This document shows positions 8,241 to 17,221 of a stretch of DNA of 64,000 nucleotides, in pieces. Source of the stretch: Goleter apudmare HA4340-LM2 (GTDB lineage Bacteria > Cyanobacteriota > Cyanobacteriia > Cyanobacteriales > Nostocaceae); NCBI GenBank assembly GCA_019359495.1, contig JAHHHF010000073.1:1-64000 (forward strand), read 5' to 3'. The number at the start of each line of letters is the position of its first letter. Position 1 is the first letter of the stretch. Made by a program: the position numbers and the translations under genes. The notes under the pieces were generated by a model. It was given only the letters and a program-made list of their open reading frames with translations, was not told the DNA's origin and did no database searches.

Positions 8241-8672
8241 ATGTCAATCTTGAAGAGAGTCCCTTGGGTTTCCCTGGCGCTAGTACTGCTGAGTTACAGC
8301 ACCTTAGGCTGGGTAATCTCTGAAAACAAAGTTCCTTGGACTGTGTGGCTAACAACTGTGTTTGGTGTCTTGCTTTTAGTAGGCAACTTGACCATTCCTT
8401 GGTTGAAGATTACACAAGTTTCCACTATTTTTTTTAGATCCAGTACCAGAACATTTGTTTTTGCGGTTTTTTCAGCTTTTTTGTTCTTTCTAATGCTTGC
8501 CTGGTTTCGGGTATTTCTTGACACGTTGCTCATCATTGCTGCCACTATACTGGCAAGAATTGACTTTCAAACAACTGGGTGCAATCAAAAACAATCTTTC
8601 TGGACGATGTCTATTATTTCGTTGACTGGTTTAGCTTTGGGTGCAGGGATGCAAACGGTAGTTGTACGATGA
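8241..8672 (+). CDS. small four-helix membrane protein, unknown function
   Basis: 143 aa with four hydrophobic segments (about 9-28, 33-55, 68-102 and 121-140) and few charged residues, so an integral membrane protein. No motif I recognise. It is convergent with rpmA-rplU and has no operon partner. Confidence 0.65.
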   Translation: MSILKRVPWVSLALVLLSYSTLGWVISENKVPWTVWLTTVFGVLLLVGNLTIPWLKITQVSTIFFRSSTRTFVFAVFSAFLFFLMLAWFRVFLDTLLIIAATILARIDFQTTGCNQKQSFWTMSIISLTGLALGAGMQTVVVR

Positions 8673-8767
8673 AGGCTATTGGAGATGGGGAAAAGGGATA
8701 CAGAGAGAATAACACTTGACCCTTTACCCCCAACCTTTGACCAATAGCAAAGAGTACAGATTACTTC

Positions 8768-9049
8768 TTAACTAGCTGTAGCTTCAACAGCAACTGCTGG
8801 TGCGTAAACACTAACCTTTTTGCGGCTTTTACCTTTACGCTCAAAGGTGACAACGCCGTCAACTAAAGCAAAGAGAGTGTCATCACTACCAATACCAACG
8901 TTGTTACCGGGATGATATTTTGTACCACGCTGCCGCACAAGGATATTTCCTGCACGGACAGCCTGACCACCATAGCGCTTGACGCCTAGACGTTGAGCAT
9001 TAGAGTCACGTCCGTTGCGTGTACTACCTGTTCCTTTCTTATGAGCCAT
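8768..9049 (-). CDS. rpmA: 50S ribosomal protein L27
   Basis: 93 aa, starting [16 protein letters not shown], then [10 protein letters not shown] and [11 protein letters not shown], which is the standard L27. Its N-terminus reaches the peptidyl-transferase centre. There is no cleavable extension of the Firmicutes type. The short C-terminal tail rich in Ala and Val is normal for cyanobacteria. It lies 32 bp after rplU, with AGAGGA just before the ATG, and the two form the usual rplU-rpmA operon. Confidence 0.97.
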   Translation of the reverse strand: MAHKKGTGSTRNGRDSNAQRLGVKRYGGQAVRAGNILVRQRGTKYHPGNNVGIGSDDTLFALVDGVVTFERKGKSRKKVSVYAPAVAVEATAS

Positions 9050-9081
9050 AATTTCCTCTTGTGTTTATACTTTCTTGACTA

Positions 9082-9483
9082 TTATTCAGCAGCAGCTTCT
9101 GCGGGTTGGGTTTCAGCTTTGGAGATTTCAGCGCTTATAACTGTTTCTTCAGCAGCAAACACCTGACCGTTGAGGTTGATGGAATTAATCAAAAGTCTAG
9201 TAATTTCCTGGCGGTGTCCCCGTTTTTTGCGGGTTTTCTTTTTGGGCTTCATTTTGTACACCAGGACTTTACGACCTCTGAGGTGTCTCAAAACTGTCCC
9301 TTCTACAGTTGCACCCGCCACTCGCGGCTGTCCAATGGTGACTTCGCCATCGTGCTGTACTAGTAATACTGCGTCTATTGTAACTTTTTCTTCTGGTTCG
9401 GCAGTCAGCAATTCGATATCATAAAAGCGACCTGGCTCGACTCGTATTTGTTTGCCGCCAGTTTCAATAATTGCGTAAGTCAT
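9082..9483 (-). CDS. rplU: 50S ribosomal protein L21
   Basis: 133 aa. It begins MTYAIIETGGKQIRVE and carries the L21 signature near KVLVYKMKPKKKTRKKRGHRQ (about 78-95), followed by a cyanobacterial-type acidic tail rich in Ala and Glu. It binds 23S rRNA domain I. First gene of the rplU-rpmA operon. Confidence 0.97.
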   Translation of the reverse strand: MTYAIIETGGKQIRVEPGRFYDIELLTAEPEEKVTIDAVLLVQHDGEVTIGQPRVAGATVEGTVLRHLRGRKVLVYKMKPKKKTRKKRGHRQEITRLLINSINLNGQVFAAEETVISAEISKAETQPAEAAAE

Positions 9484-9511
9484 GGATTGTCCTTGGGGTT
9501 GCCGTACAGGT

Positions 9512-9531
9512 AGCTGACTTTTTAGCCAGCT
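9512..9531 (-). promoter_or_regulatory. stem-loop in the rplU leader
   Basis: In the minus-strand transcript AGCTGGCT pairs with AGTCAGCT (8 bp, one G-U) around an AAAA loop, about 30 nt before the rplU start. Leader structures that regulate L21 operons are known in other phyla. That this one is regulatory is inference. Confidence 0.35.
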
Positions 9532-9786
9532 TTTGCAGTATGTCTACCTGATCCGAGCAGGAATTAGACAGACAATCTAATATTTTACTTGATTGACTTA
9601 TTTTAAGTCAACTTATTAGCTTGTAAAACTACCCCTTGTAAAATGGATCAAAATTCTTGAAAATCAAAGACCTACATTATAACCTCTTACCTCCGTGTTC
9701 TCTGTCTTGAAAAGTTCTGATGCCTGTGGCAAGCCACCCTCCGGGTGTCTACGGAGGAAGCCTCCGCTCAGACTTTTCGCTGCTCC

Positions 9787-9821
9787 CTCTGCGGTTAAAT
9801 AAATTATTTTTAACCGCAGAG
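9787..9821. repeat. 13-bp inverted repeat CTCTGCGGTTAAA/TTTAACCGCAGAG
   Basis: A perfect 13-bp stem around TAAATTATT-type sequence. It belongs to the AACCGCAGAG(G) spacer repeat common in Nostocales, and the flanking 9714-9786 (GGCAAGCCACCCTCCGGGTG, CGGAGG, CCTCCG) is also palindromic. No gene is seen from 9540 to 9900. Confidence 0.65.
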
Positions 9822-9899
9822 AAGCGGAGTCAGCAGAGAGAAGAAATTTCACGAGTCACCTTGAAAGCGCTAGCTTGTAAAACCTTGATGTATTTAGAG

Positions 9900-10035
9900 G
9901 TTCAATAATTTTAGTGCTGTCAGCTAAAAAACTTTGACTTGATTTGCGAAATCGTGAATGGCGCTGGTGTAGTTCATGAGGACACAGAACAGCACCAAGA
10001 ATCTGAGCAAAGGACTCTGTTGCTCAGATTTTTTT
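9900..10035 (+). ncRNA. candidate small RNA ending in an orphan terminator
   Basis: A perfect 10-bp hairpin AATCTGAGCA (10000-10009) / TGCTCAGATT (10021-10030) followed by seven T is an intrinsic terminator on the plus strand, yet no plus-strand gene precedes it. Just upstream, GGTG..GTTC / GAAC..CACC (about 9965-9998) can form a second stem with the loop ATGAGGACACA. A hairpin plus a terminator with no ORF suggests a short transcript of 80-130 nt; the 5' end is a guess. It is not Yfr1, because the ACTCCTCACAC core is absent. Confidence 0.4.
10000..10035 (+). terminator. intrinsic terminator, no upstream gene
   Basis: A 10-bp perfect stem, 11-base loop and T7 tail. It is 270 bp before the hsp20 start and on the same strand, so it cannot end hsp20. 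Confidence 0.75.
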
Positions 10036-10304
10036 ATCCAAAGGCTACCTACGCCTATGCCATTACGCCTGTGTTTATATGATTCAAAAAGTCAAATGAT
10101 ATTAAATAGAATCGGGTTTCCCGAACTTAAAAAGTAGGGTTGACCGTAATACTATTAGATGTTTAATTGAGTGTGGCAATCATCCTTAATTTGGTGATAA
10201 TAACCGAATTTACAATACCTTTAAGCGTAAATAAGATAGGGATACAAGCACAAAATGAAGTGCAAAACCAATTAAACAAAAGCTAAATGATGCGAGGTTG
10301 AGTT

Positions 10305-10885
10305 ATGACATTAGTTCGTTGGAATCCCTGGAGAGAAATTGACACTATACAGCGTCAAATGAACAATTTTTTTGAAGAAAGCAAAGTTGAAAGAGGGTTG
10401 ATTAGAGTTCCGGCTGCTGAGTTGCAAGAAACTGAAGATGCTCTTAGAGGATGTTTTAAAAGTCCTCTCGTTGGTAGCAAAATGTTTCAGATCCCCCTAA
10501 ATACCCCTTAAAAAGGGGTATTTTAAGAAATTCCCTCCCTTTTTAAGGTGCTTAAAATCACAGCCAACCACTTTTCAAACAACCTCTTAATCTGAAGCTA
10601 GAAATTCCAGGACTAGCGGCTAAAGACTTGGATATACAAGTGACAGAAGATACTGTTTACATTAGTGGTGAACGGAAGCAAGAAACTAAAACTGAAGACA
10701 AAGGCACTACTAAGAGCGAATTTTACTATGGTAAATTCCAACGTGTAATTCCTTTACCTGCAAGAGTTAAAAATGCTCATGTCACCGCAGATTATCAGGA
10801 TGGTATTTTAAAGCTGACACTGCCCAAACTAGAAGCAGAAAAAACTAAAGTCGTCAAAATTAATTTGGAACAAGCATCTGCATAA
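10305..10885 (+). pseudogene. small heat-shock protein (Hsp20/alpha-crystallin), split by a MITE
   Basis: The 5' part encodes MTLVRWNPWREID ... VPAAELQETEDAL, the usual start of cyanobacterial Hsp20. The 3' part, in the same frame once the MITE is removed, gives NLKLEIPGLAAKDLDIQV, VYISGERKQETK, EFYYGKFQRVIPLP and GILKLTLPK, a complete alpha-crystallin domain. The element at 10447-10586 sits between them and brings a TAA at 10509-10511. Removing it plus one TTA copy rejoins ...EDAL-NLKLE... exactly. As it stands, only a 68-aa N-terminal fragment would be made, unless the second half starts internally (TTG 10628) or the element excises. Hsp20 proteins hold unfolded proteins during heat stress. 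Confidence 0.88.
10447..10586. mobile_element. MITE family B, copy 1 (140 bp) inside hsp20
   Basis: Terminal inverted repeats GAGGATGTTTTAAAAGT (10447) and the complement of ACTTTTCAAACAACCTC (ending 10586) match at 15 of 17 positions. A TTA target duplication flanks it (10444-10446 and 10587-10589). Inside is an 11-bp hairpin AAATACCCCTT/AAGGGGTATTT at 10499-10523. It encodes no transposase. The T/A-rich duplication suggests mobilisation by a Tc1/mariner-IS630-type transposase (inference). A larger relative is at 17222-17789. Confidence 0.88.
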
Positions 10886-10945
10886 ATCTAGTGATAACGA
10901 ACCAAAATAAATACCTCCTTCGTGTAATTATGTAATGCAAGCTCA

Positions 10946-10974
10946 AGCTCAGTTGTGTTCAACTGGGCTTTTTT
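10946..10974 (+). terminator. intrinsic terminator after hsp20
   Basis: AGCTCAGTTG (10946-10955) pairs with CAACTGGGCT (10960-10969) with one G-U around TGTT, followed by a T run. It lies 60 bp after the hsp20 stop on the same strand. Confidence 0.85.
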
Positions 10975-11013
10975 GTAATGTCTGAGTGCATCTCTGCAAT
11001 ACTGATGAGTATT

Positions 11014-11147
11014 AGACATCTGGTAAAAATGACTTAAGGGCGTAGCTTGCTTCTCTGTCAGGAGTACGCCCGTACCCTACGGTAAGACGTAGCCTACGCC
11101 CCTACAAAGGCTTTCGGCTAACGCATATTTAAATTTGGTCGATGTCT
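11014..11147. mobile_element. MITE family A, copy 2 (134 bp)
   Basis: Same ends as 4420-4529 (AGACATCTGGT ... TTTGGTCGATGTCT), flanked by the target duplication ATT (11011-11013 and 11148-11150). The interior carries TACGCCCGTACC and TACGCCCCTACAA. It landed exactly at the stop codon of the response-regulator gene: the right ATT copy shares base 11150 with the TGA. Confidence 0.85.
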
Positions 11148-11149
11148 AT

Positions 11150-11854
11150 TCACACTAACCCAGAACGCAGGGCGACAACGGCAGCTTGTACGCGATCGTC
11201 TACTGCTAGTTTGTTCATGATTCCTCGGACATGAGTTTTGACGGTGTTGGGACTAAGATACAGTTTTTCTGCAATCTCAGGGTTACTCATCCCTTCTACC
11301 ATAAGTTTGAGTACTTCTAGTTCGCGTCCAGAGAGGTTGGCGGTGTTTCCTGTGGCTGAGGGAGGTCGGAGATGATTGATTACTCGCCGTGCAATTTGGG
11401 GATCGAGGTAGGTAGCACCATCAACTGCGGCGGCGATCGCACTTAATAATCGCTCTACACTTGCACCTTTGATACAATATGCGTCTGCGCCGCTAGATAG
11501 TGCGGCAATAATTTCGGTCTCAGTTTTGTGAGATGTTAATATTACTACATGAGTTTCTGGTAGTGCGGCTTTGATTTGCTGTGTCGCTGCAATCCCATCT
11601 AATCGTGGTAAGCCAATATCCATGACTACCAAATCCGGTTTGAGTTTAAGTGCTGCTTGCACACCCAAATAGCCGTCTTCTGCTTGTCCTACAATTTCTA
11701 ACTGGGGATGAGCCATTAATGACTGTTCTAGTCCTAGTTGCATCATGGGGTCATCTTCAACAATCAAAACTCGCAATGCACGAGCATTGTTTGGCAGATT
11801 TAGGGCAGAAACAGTATTTGGGGGCATTTCTATCAGTGAGCAGTTAAAAATCAT
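11150..11854 (-). CDS. NarL/FixJ-family response regulator
   Basis: 234 aa. The receiver domain (28-145) has the acidic pair D34-D35, phospho-acceptor D79 in VVMDIGLP, T107 and K129. The C-terminal LuxR-type helix-turn-helix (173-230) has LSGRELEVLKLMVEGMSNPEIA and LSPNTVKTHV. It should be a DNA-binding transcription factor switched by phosphorylation. No histidine kinase is adjacent, so the partner is unknown. The first 9 residues are atypical, and MPPNTVSAL (ATG 11827) is an alternative start. MITE copy 2 abuts its stop codon. Confidence 0.88.
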   Translation of the reverse strand: MIFNCSLIEMPPNTVSALNLPNNARALRVLIVEDDPMMQLGLEQSLMAHPQLEIVGQAEDGYLGVQAALKLKPDLVVMDIGLPRLDGIAATQQIKAALPETHVVILTSHKTETEIIAALSSGADAYCIKGASVERLLSAIAAAVDGATYLDPQIARRVINHLRPPSATGNTANLSGRELEVLKLMVEGMSNPEIAEKLYLSPNTVKTHVRGIMNKLAVDDRVQAAVVALRSGLV

Positions 11855-11910
11855 TAGTCACTTGTCAGTTGTTTTTTTGTCTGTAGACCAATGACTAATG
11901 ACTAACTGTC

Positions 11911-12879
11911 TTATTCTTCCACACGATAGCCCAATTCTGCTAAAGTAATGCGGGATTGACGCCATTTTGGTTGTACTTTGACAAACAGTTCTAGATAGAC
12001 CTTGCCTGCGATTAACTTTTGGATTTGTTCGCGAGCTGCACTACCAATTGCTTTAAGCATTGATCCGCCTTTGCCAATGAGAATACCTTTTTGGGAATCC
12101 CGCTCAACATTGATGGTAGCGAGTACACGGGTAATGGCTGGGGTTTCTTCTACCAGATCAATAGCGATCGCTACTGAATGAGGTACTTCTTCACGTGTCA
12201 ACAGCAAAATCTGTTCCCGAATTAATTCCCCCATAATAAAGCGTTCTGGCTGGTCAGTTACTAGGTCTGGGGGATAGTAATATGGCCCAGTCTCTAAATT
12301 TTCGATTAATAAATCTTTGAGTTGTGGTAAGCCTGCTCCTGTTTTGGCAGAAAATTTCACTGTCTGCCATTGATGAGGCTGGGCTAACTGTGTATAACTA
12401 TCATCTATTGCTTCGGAATCTGAGGGTTGTTGGTCGATTTTGTTTAAACTCAATATTACTGGTGTTTCGCTGCGACTGAGCAGTTCTGCAATAAAGCGAT
12501 CGCCTGCACCACAAGCAACAGATCCATCCACCACAAATAGCAACACATCTACTGATTCAATCGCTATTTTGGCATTTTTCACCAAGACTTCCCCTAATTG
12601 ATGATGGGGTTTATGAATTCCTGGTGTGTCTACAAAAATTAGTTGGGCTTCTGGTGTAGTTAAAATGCCTCGTAAACGATTACGTGTAGTTTGGGCTACT
12701 GGTGATGTAATGGCAATTTTTTGCCCTACTAATTGATTCATTAAGGTAGATTTACCGACATTAGGGCGACCTATAATCCCGATAAAACCCGATTTAAATT
12801 CAGGAGGAGCTTGGGGAACTGATACTTCTCCTGAAAAAGAGAAGATGTGATTATCAATACTAGTCACTTTTAGTTCCAC
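11911..12879 (-). CDS. era: GTPase Era
   Basis: 322 aa. G1 GRPNVGKST (37-45), G3 DTPG (84-87), G4 NKID (146-149), SAKTGAG for G5, the Era box TTRNR and a C-terminal KH domain with the GKGG loop (about 265-320). Era binds the 3' end of 16S rRNA and helps assemble the 30S subunit. An N-terminal extension of about 28 residues precedes the G domain. The response-regulator gene follows 56 bp downstream on the same strand; co-transcription is possible. Confidence 0.96.
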   Translation of the reverse strand: MELKVTSIDNHIFSFSGEVSVPQAPPEFKSGFIGIIGRPNVGKSTLMNQLVGQKIAITSPVAQTTRNRLRGILTTPEAQLIFVDTPGIHKPHHQLGEVLVKNAKIAIESVDVLLFVVDGSVACGAGDRFIAELLSRSETPVILSLNKIDQQPSDSEAIDDSYTQLAQPHQWQTVKFSAKTGAGLPQLKDLLIENLETGPYYYPPDLVTDQPERFIMGELIREQILLLTREEVPHSVAIAIDLVEETPAITRVLATINVERDSQKGILIGKGGSMLKAIGSAAREQIQKLIAGKVYLELFVKVQPKWRQSRITLAELGYRVEE

Positions 12880-13086
12880 CGTTGTATTTTACAGATGCGG
12901 ATAGGTTGTTTTTTTGTGAGACGCAAAACCAACATAAAATCACCCTGGCATATTTGGGGGATTGTCTTTAGCTTAAGTTTAATCTACTACTAAATATATT
13001 GTGTTCCCATGTCAAAAACAAGAAACTAGGACCTACGCATTGACACGAAATACAAAATATGGATGGTTGAGAAAACCACATTTGTC

Positions 13087-13115
13087 GTAGGGGCACAGCA
13101 GTGCTGTGCCCCTAC
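13087..13115. repeat. 29-bp perfect palindrome GTAGGGGCACAGCA-G-TGCTGTGCCCCTAC
   Basis: 14-bp arms around a single G. It belongs to the GTAGGGGC/GCCCCTAC palindromes scattered through cyanobacterial spacers. The rest of the 370-bp spacer 12880-13249 shows no gene. Confidence 0.8.
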
Positions 13116-13249
13116 ATCGCGGGTTAATGTAACTTTGAACTTGAGAGGTTAACTCCCTTGGGGAAAATTTTAAATTTTAAAAAAGTCAATTTTATGAAGC
13201 GAAACCGTTGCCGATGTTACTACTTTTGGGACATTTTTTTAGCTATGAC

Positions 13250-13621
13250 TTAGCCATTACTCAGAGAAGTCTGTTGCTTCAGGTGAGTTCGTAATTCTGT
13301 CATCAAATTGTCCCGACTACGTCGAGCTTCCCAAGCACCAGAGTGCTGAGGGCCGATGTTCCACCGCCCCTGCATATAATCCTCATTATCTGAAACTGTG
13401 CCTGTGTATTTGATGGGAGCAGGTGAAGTAACTAAATAGCGCTTGGTAAAATTAATATGACGCCCAATTACCTCACCCTTGAGATAGGCTTCACCCAAAT
13501 AATTATCATCTAGAATCGAACCGCTCAAAATTTTACCACTTTGAACAAGAACTGCTTCAAAGCGGTTAGGGATTCCTTGTTGCCAATAGGTTCCTAACCA
13601 AGTACCGTTAATATCTGCCAT
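13250..13621 (-). CDS. small soluble protein, unknown function
   Basis: 123 aa, starting MADINGTWLGTYWQQG. Alternating beta-like stretches, each with a turn of polar residues (GTWLGTYWQ, NRFEAVLVQ, ISGSILDD, INFTKRYL, KYTGTVS, MQGRWNI), suggest a small beta barrel of the lipocalin or avidin-like kind, followed by a helical tail. No signal peptide. I do not recognise a named family. Confidence 0.6.
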   Translation of the reverse strand: MADINGTWLGTYWQQGIPNRFEAVLVQSGKILSGSILDDNYLGEAYLKGEVIGRHINFTKRYLVTSPAPIKYTGTVSDNEDYMQGRWNIGPQHSGAWEARRSRDNLMTELRTHLKQQTSLSNG

Positions 13622-13994
13622 GAGATTTTTCCAGGACTGATTTTGATTTCAGGTATTGTGATGTCAGTGATCGCTGGCTTTATTCCTTTGACTAACTCTG
13701 ATGCTCATCAGGTTTCTCACCCTCATGGATGAAGCCTAGGGATATGCGGACGCCAGACTACAGGATTGCTGTAGTTCACTTTGTTTCAAAGGACTCTGGC
13801 ATTGATTTTCACACTTTTATGTTCTTGCTTGCACCAAGCAGTTGAGAAAATTATCAGTGTTTTTCCATGTATACATGGTTTTTAGTAAAATAAGGGACAG
13901 AGGGTGAAGACTCTAGACTGTGAATCAGTAGGCAGTCATCAAGCCGATAACTGATAACTGATAACTGCTAACTGATAACTGCTAATATTTCCGG
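13622..13994. other. gene-free spacer with a TAACTGATAACTG short tandem repeat
   Basis: Most of the spacer is featureless. At 13946-13983 there are five tandem units of GATAACT or CTAACT spaced 7 or 8 bases apart, a heptanucleotide repeat typical of Nostoc relatives, ending 11 bp before the next start codon. Confidence 0.6.
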
Positions 13995-14843
13995 ATGTCC
14001 GAAACACAACAACACAAAAAGACAAAACTCGGATGGTCTTTGGATGAGCGAGATCCAAGATTCATCGCCGCCATCATGCCCCTATTGGGGTGGTTATATC
14101 ACTACTATTTTCGAGTGCAAACTAGTGGCTGGGAACATATCTCACCCCATGAAAAAGTCCTCTTTGTCGGTTCCCACAATGGGGGACTCGCTGCTCCTGA
14201 TATGGTGATGATGATGTATGACTGGTTTCGCCGATTTGGTGTCGAGAAACCCGTCTATGGTCTCATGCATCCTACCGCCTGGGAGGTTTTTCGCCCAGTA
14301 GGAGAACTGGCCGCCAAAGCTGGAGCGGTGATGGCGCATCCCAAAATGGCTTACGCGGCCTTACGCTCTGGAGCTAGTGTACTAGTTTACCCTGGTGGTG
14401 CTGAAGATGTGTTTCGACCCCATCAGTTGCGTAACAAAATTTATTTTGCCGGACGCCAAGGGTTTATTAAGCTAGCGCTGCGGGAAAATGTACCCATAGT
14501 ACCTGTAATCTCCACCGGCGCTCACGATACCTTGATTGTGTTGGCTGATGTTTATAAAATTGTGCAGCAATTCCACAAGTGGGGAATGCCTTGGCTATTT
14601 GGCATTGATCCGGTAGTGTTTCCGATTTATTTGGGCTTACCGTGGGGATTAGCAATTGGCCCGTTTCCCAACATCCCATTACCTGTACCTATCCACACGC
14701 GGGTTTGTCCACCAATTCGGTTTGAACGCTACGGAAGAGAAGCAGCCAGCGATCGCCAGTATGTCAATCAATGTTATGAACTGGTTGTTAATCAAATGCA
14801 GCAAGAGTTAGACCAATTAGTAAAGCTCAGTGCCAAGTCCTAG
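13995..14843 (+). CDS. PlsC-like acyltransferase (LPLAT superfamily)
   Basis: 282 aa. The acyl-transfer block is VGSHNGGLAAPD (H61, D69), with a wider His-Asp spacing than the classic HX4D; a HNGG...PD form also occurs in this branch. Further blocks are the VYPGGAEDVFRP motif (131-142) and VPIVPVISTGAHD (about 166-178). A hydrophobic stretch near 190-225 suggests membrane association. It probably acylates a lysolipid, diacylglycerol or a similar alcohol. Cyanobacterial relatives include DGAT2/phytyl-ester-synthase-like enzymes, but the substrate cannot be read from sequence. Confidence 0.75.
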   Translation: MSETQQHKKTKLGWSLDERDPRFIAAIMPLLGWLYHYYFRVQTSGWEHISPHEKVLFVGSHNGGLAAPDMVMMMYDWFRRFGVEKPVYGLMHPTAWEVFRPVGELAAKAGAVMAHPKMAYAALRSGASVLVYPGGAEDVFRPHQLRNKIYFAGRQGFIKLALRENVPIVPVISTGAHDTLIVLADVYKIVQQFHKWGMPWLFGIDPVVFPIYLGLPWGLAIGPFPNIPLPVPIHTRVCPPIRFERYGREAASDRQYVNQCYELVVNQMQQELDQLVKLSAKS

Positions 14844-14969
14844 TACCGCCGTGAATTTAAAATACCCTGTGGGCCGGAGAGTTGCCGCTTTGCGTCTAAA
14901 AAATTCAAAATAAAGGCGCGCTGCCAATCTTTGTAAAAACGCCACGTAACCTTAACTTGAGATCACAGC

Positions 14970-15836
14970 ATGGAAACCAAACAGCTAGGAAACACGGGTG
15001 TATTTGTCAGTGCGATCGCTTTAGGTGGGATGCCGATGTCCATATCTCACCGCCCATCAGAATCGCAATCTGTCGCAGTTATCCATCGGGCCTTGGATTT
15101 GGGAATCACTTTCATTGATACTGCTGATTCTTACTGTTTAGATGAATCAGATAAGCACCACAATGAAAGACTAATTCACAAAGCACTTATCAGTTACCAC
15201 GGCGATGTTAGCCAAGTAGTTGTAGCTACAAAGGGCGGTTTAATGCGTCCCAATGGTAGCTGGACTCGGAACGGTAATCCAGAACACTTGCGCCAGACAA
15301 TTCGTGAAAGTTTTGCGGCTTTGGGTGGCGAAAAACCTATCGATGTTTGGCAATACCACGCCCCTGATCCTCAGTACACCATTGCCGAATCCCTCGCACC
15401 AGTCAAAGAAGCAGTGGATGCAGGTTTAATTCGGTTTGTAGGGGTTTCTAACTTTTCTGTAGAACAAATCAAACAGGCGCGGGATGTGGTGGATATTGTC
15501 TCGGTGCAAAATCAATACAGCCCTTGGGAACGACAGCCAGAATTTGACGGTGTATTAAATTATTGTCAACAGGAACACTTGACATTTTTACCTTGGAGTC
15601 CCTTTGGTGGGAGTCGTCGCCATCAAAACTTGCAAGAAATTCCCGCGATCGCTCAATTAGCCAAAGCAAAAGGCGTATCGGTTTATAATATTGTTCTGGC
15701 ATGGTTGCGTTCCAAGTCCCCTGCTATTTTGCCGATTCCTGGTGCTAGTAAAATTTCTAGCGTTGAAGACTCAGCCCATGCTGTCAACGTCACGATATCT
15801 GAGTCAGAAGTGCAACAAATTGATCGGGCGACTTAG
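14970..15836 (+). CDS. aldo/keto reductase
   Basis: 288 aa, an NADPH-dependent TIM-barrel oxidoreductase. The catalytic tetrad is visible: D50 and Y55 in FIDTADSY, K88 in VATKGG and H130 in WQYHAPD. The cofactor-binding C-terminal part has WLRSKSPAILPIPGASK. The family reduces aldehydes and ketones, and the substrate is unknown. It starts 126 bp after the acyltransferase, and the gap carries the TAGTACCGCCGTGAATTTAAAAT repeat also seen at 54063, so co-transcription is unclear. Confidence 0.88.
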   Translation: METKQLGNTGVFVSAIALGGMPMSISHRPSESQSVAVIHRALDLGITFIDTADSYCLDESDKHHNERLIHKALISYHGDVSQVVVATKGGLMRPNGSWTRNGNPEHLRQTIRESFAALGGEKPIDVWQYHAPDPQYTIAESLAPVKEAVDAGLIRFVGVSNFSVEQIKQARDVVDIVSVQNQYSPWERQPEFDGVLNYCQQEHLTFLPWSPFGGSRRHQNLQEIPAIAQLAKAKGVSVYNIVLAWLRSKSPAILPIPGASKISSVEDSAHAVNVTISESEVQQIDRAT

Positions 15837-15950
15837 CTTTCTCTTGCGGGCTGCTCCCTTACATGTCACTCAGCACTGAGTTGGGCAAACTTAATGCTTC
15901 ATGGCTTACCCGTGGTTCCTCAATTTGCGGTACAATCGAAAGCCTGCTAA

Positions 15951-16979
<1,029 letters not shown>

Positions 16980-16985
16980 TCCCAG

Positions 16986-17015
16986 TAGAGACGTAAAATT
17001 TTACGTCTCTATTTT
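16986..17015 (+). terminator. palindromic terminator after ilvC
   Basis: TAGAGACGTAAAA/TTTTACGTCTCTA is a perfect 26-bp palindrome (16986-17011), starting 7 bp after the ilvC stop and followed by TTTT. It belongs to the TAGAGACG palindrome family also seen near 22330 and at 23280. Confidence 0.7.
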
Positions 17016-17221
17016 AATTATTTAAATCTCACGTTTCTATTTTCATGGTTGCTAATTTGCGTTTCGATTTTTATGATAAAAAATTTAAATGCTATTATGA
17101 TTTATTCAAAAATAAACATATCATCGATATCGCACTTCGGATACTTTGCTCATCAGCATACTCTGGATGAACTAATATCTGTTGATCGGATTTCAGTACA
17201 ATTACGAGCCGATAAAGCTTA

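Noticed and set aside
9900-10035. Yfr1 small RNA
   Set aside because: The ACTCCTCACAC core between two hairpins is absent, so only an unnamed ncRNA candidate is called.
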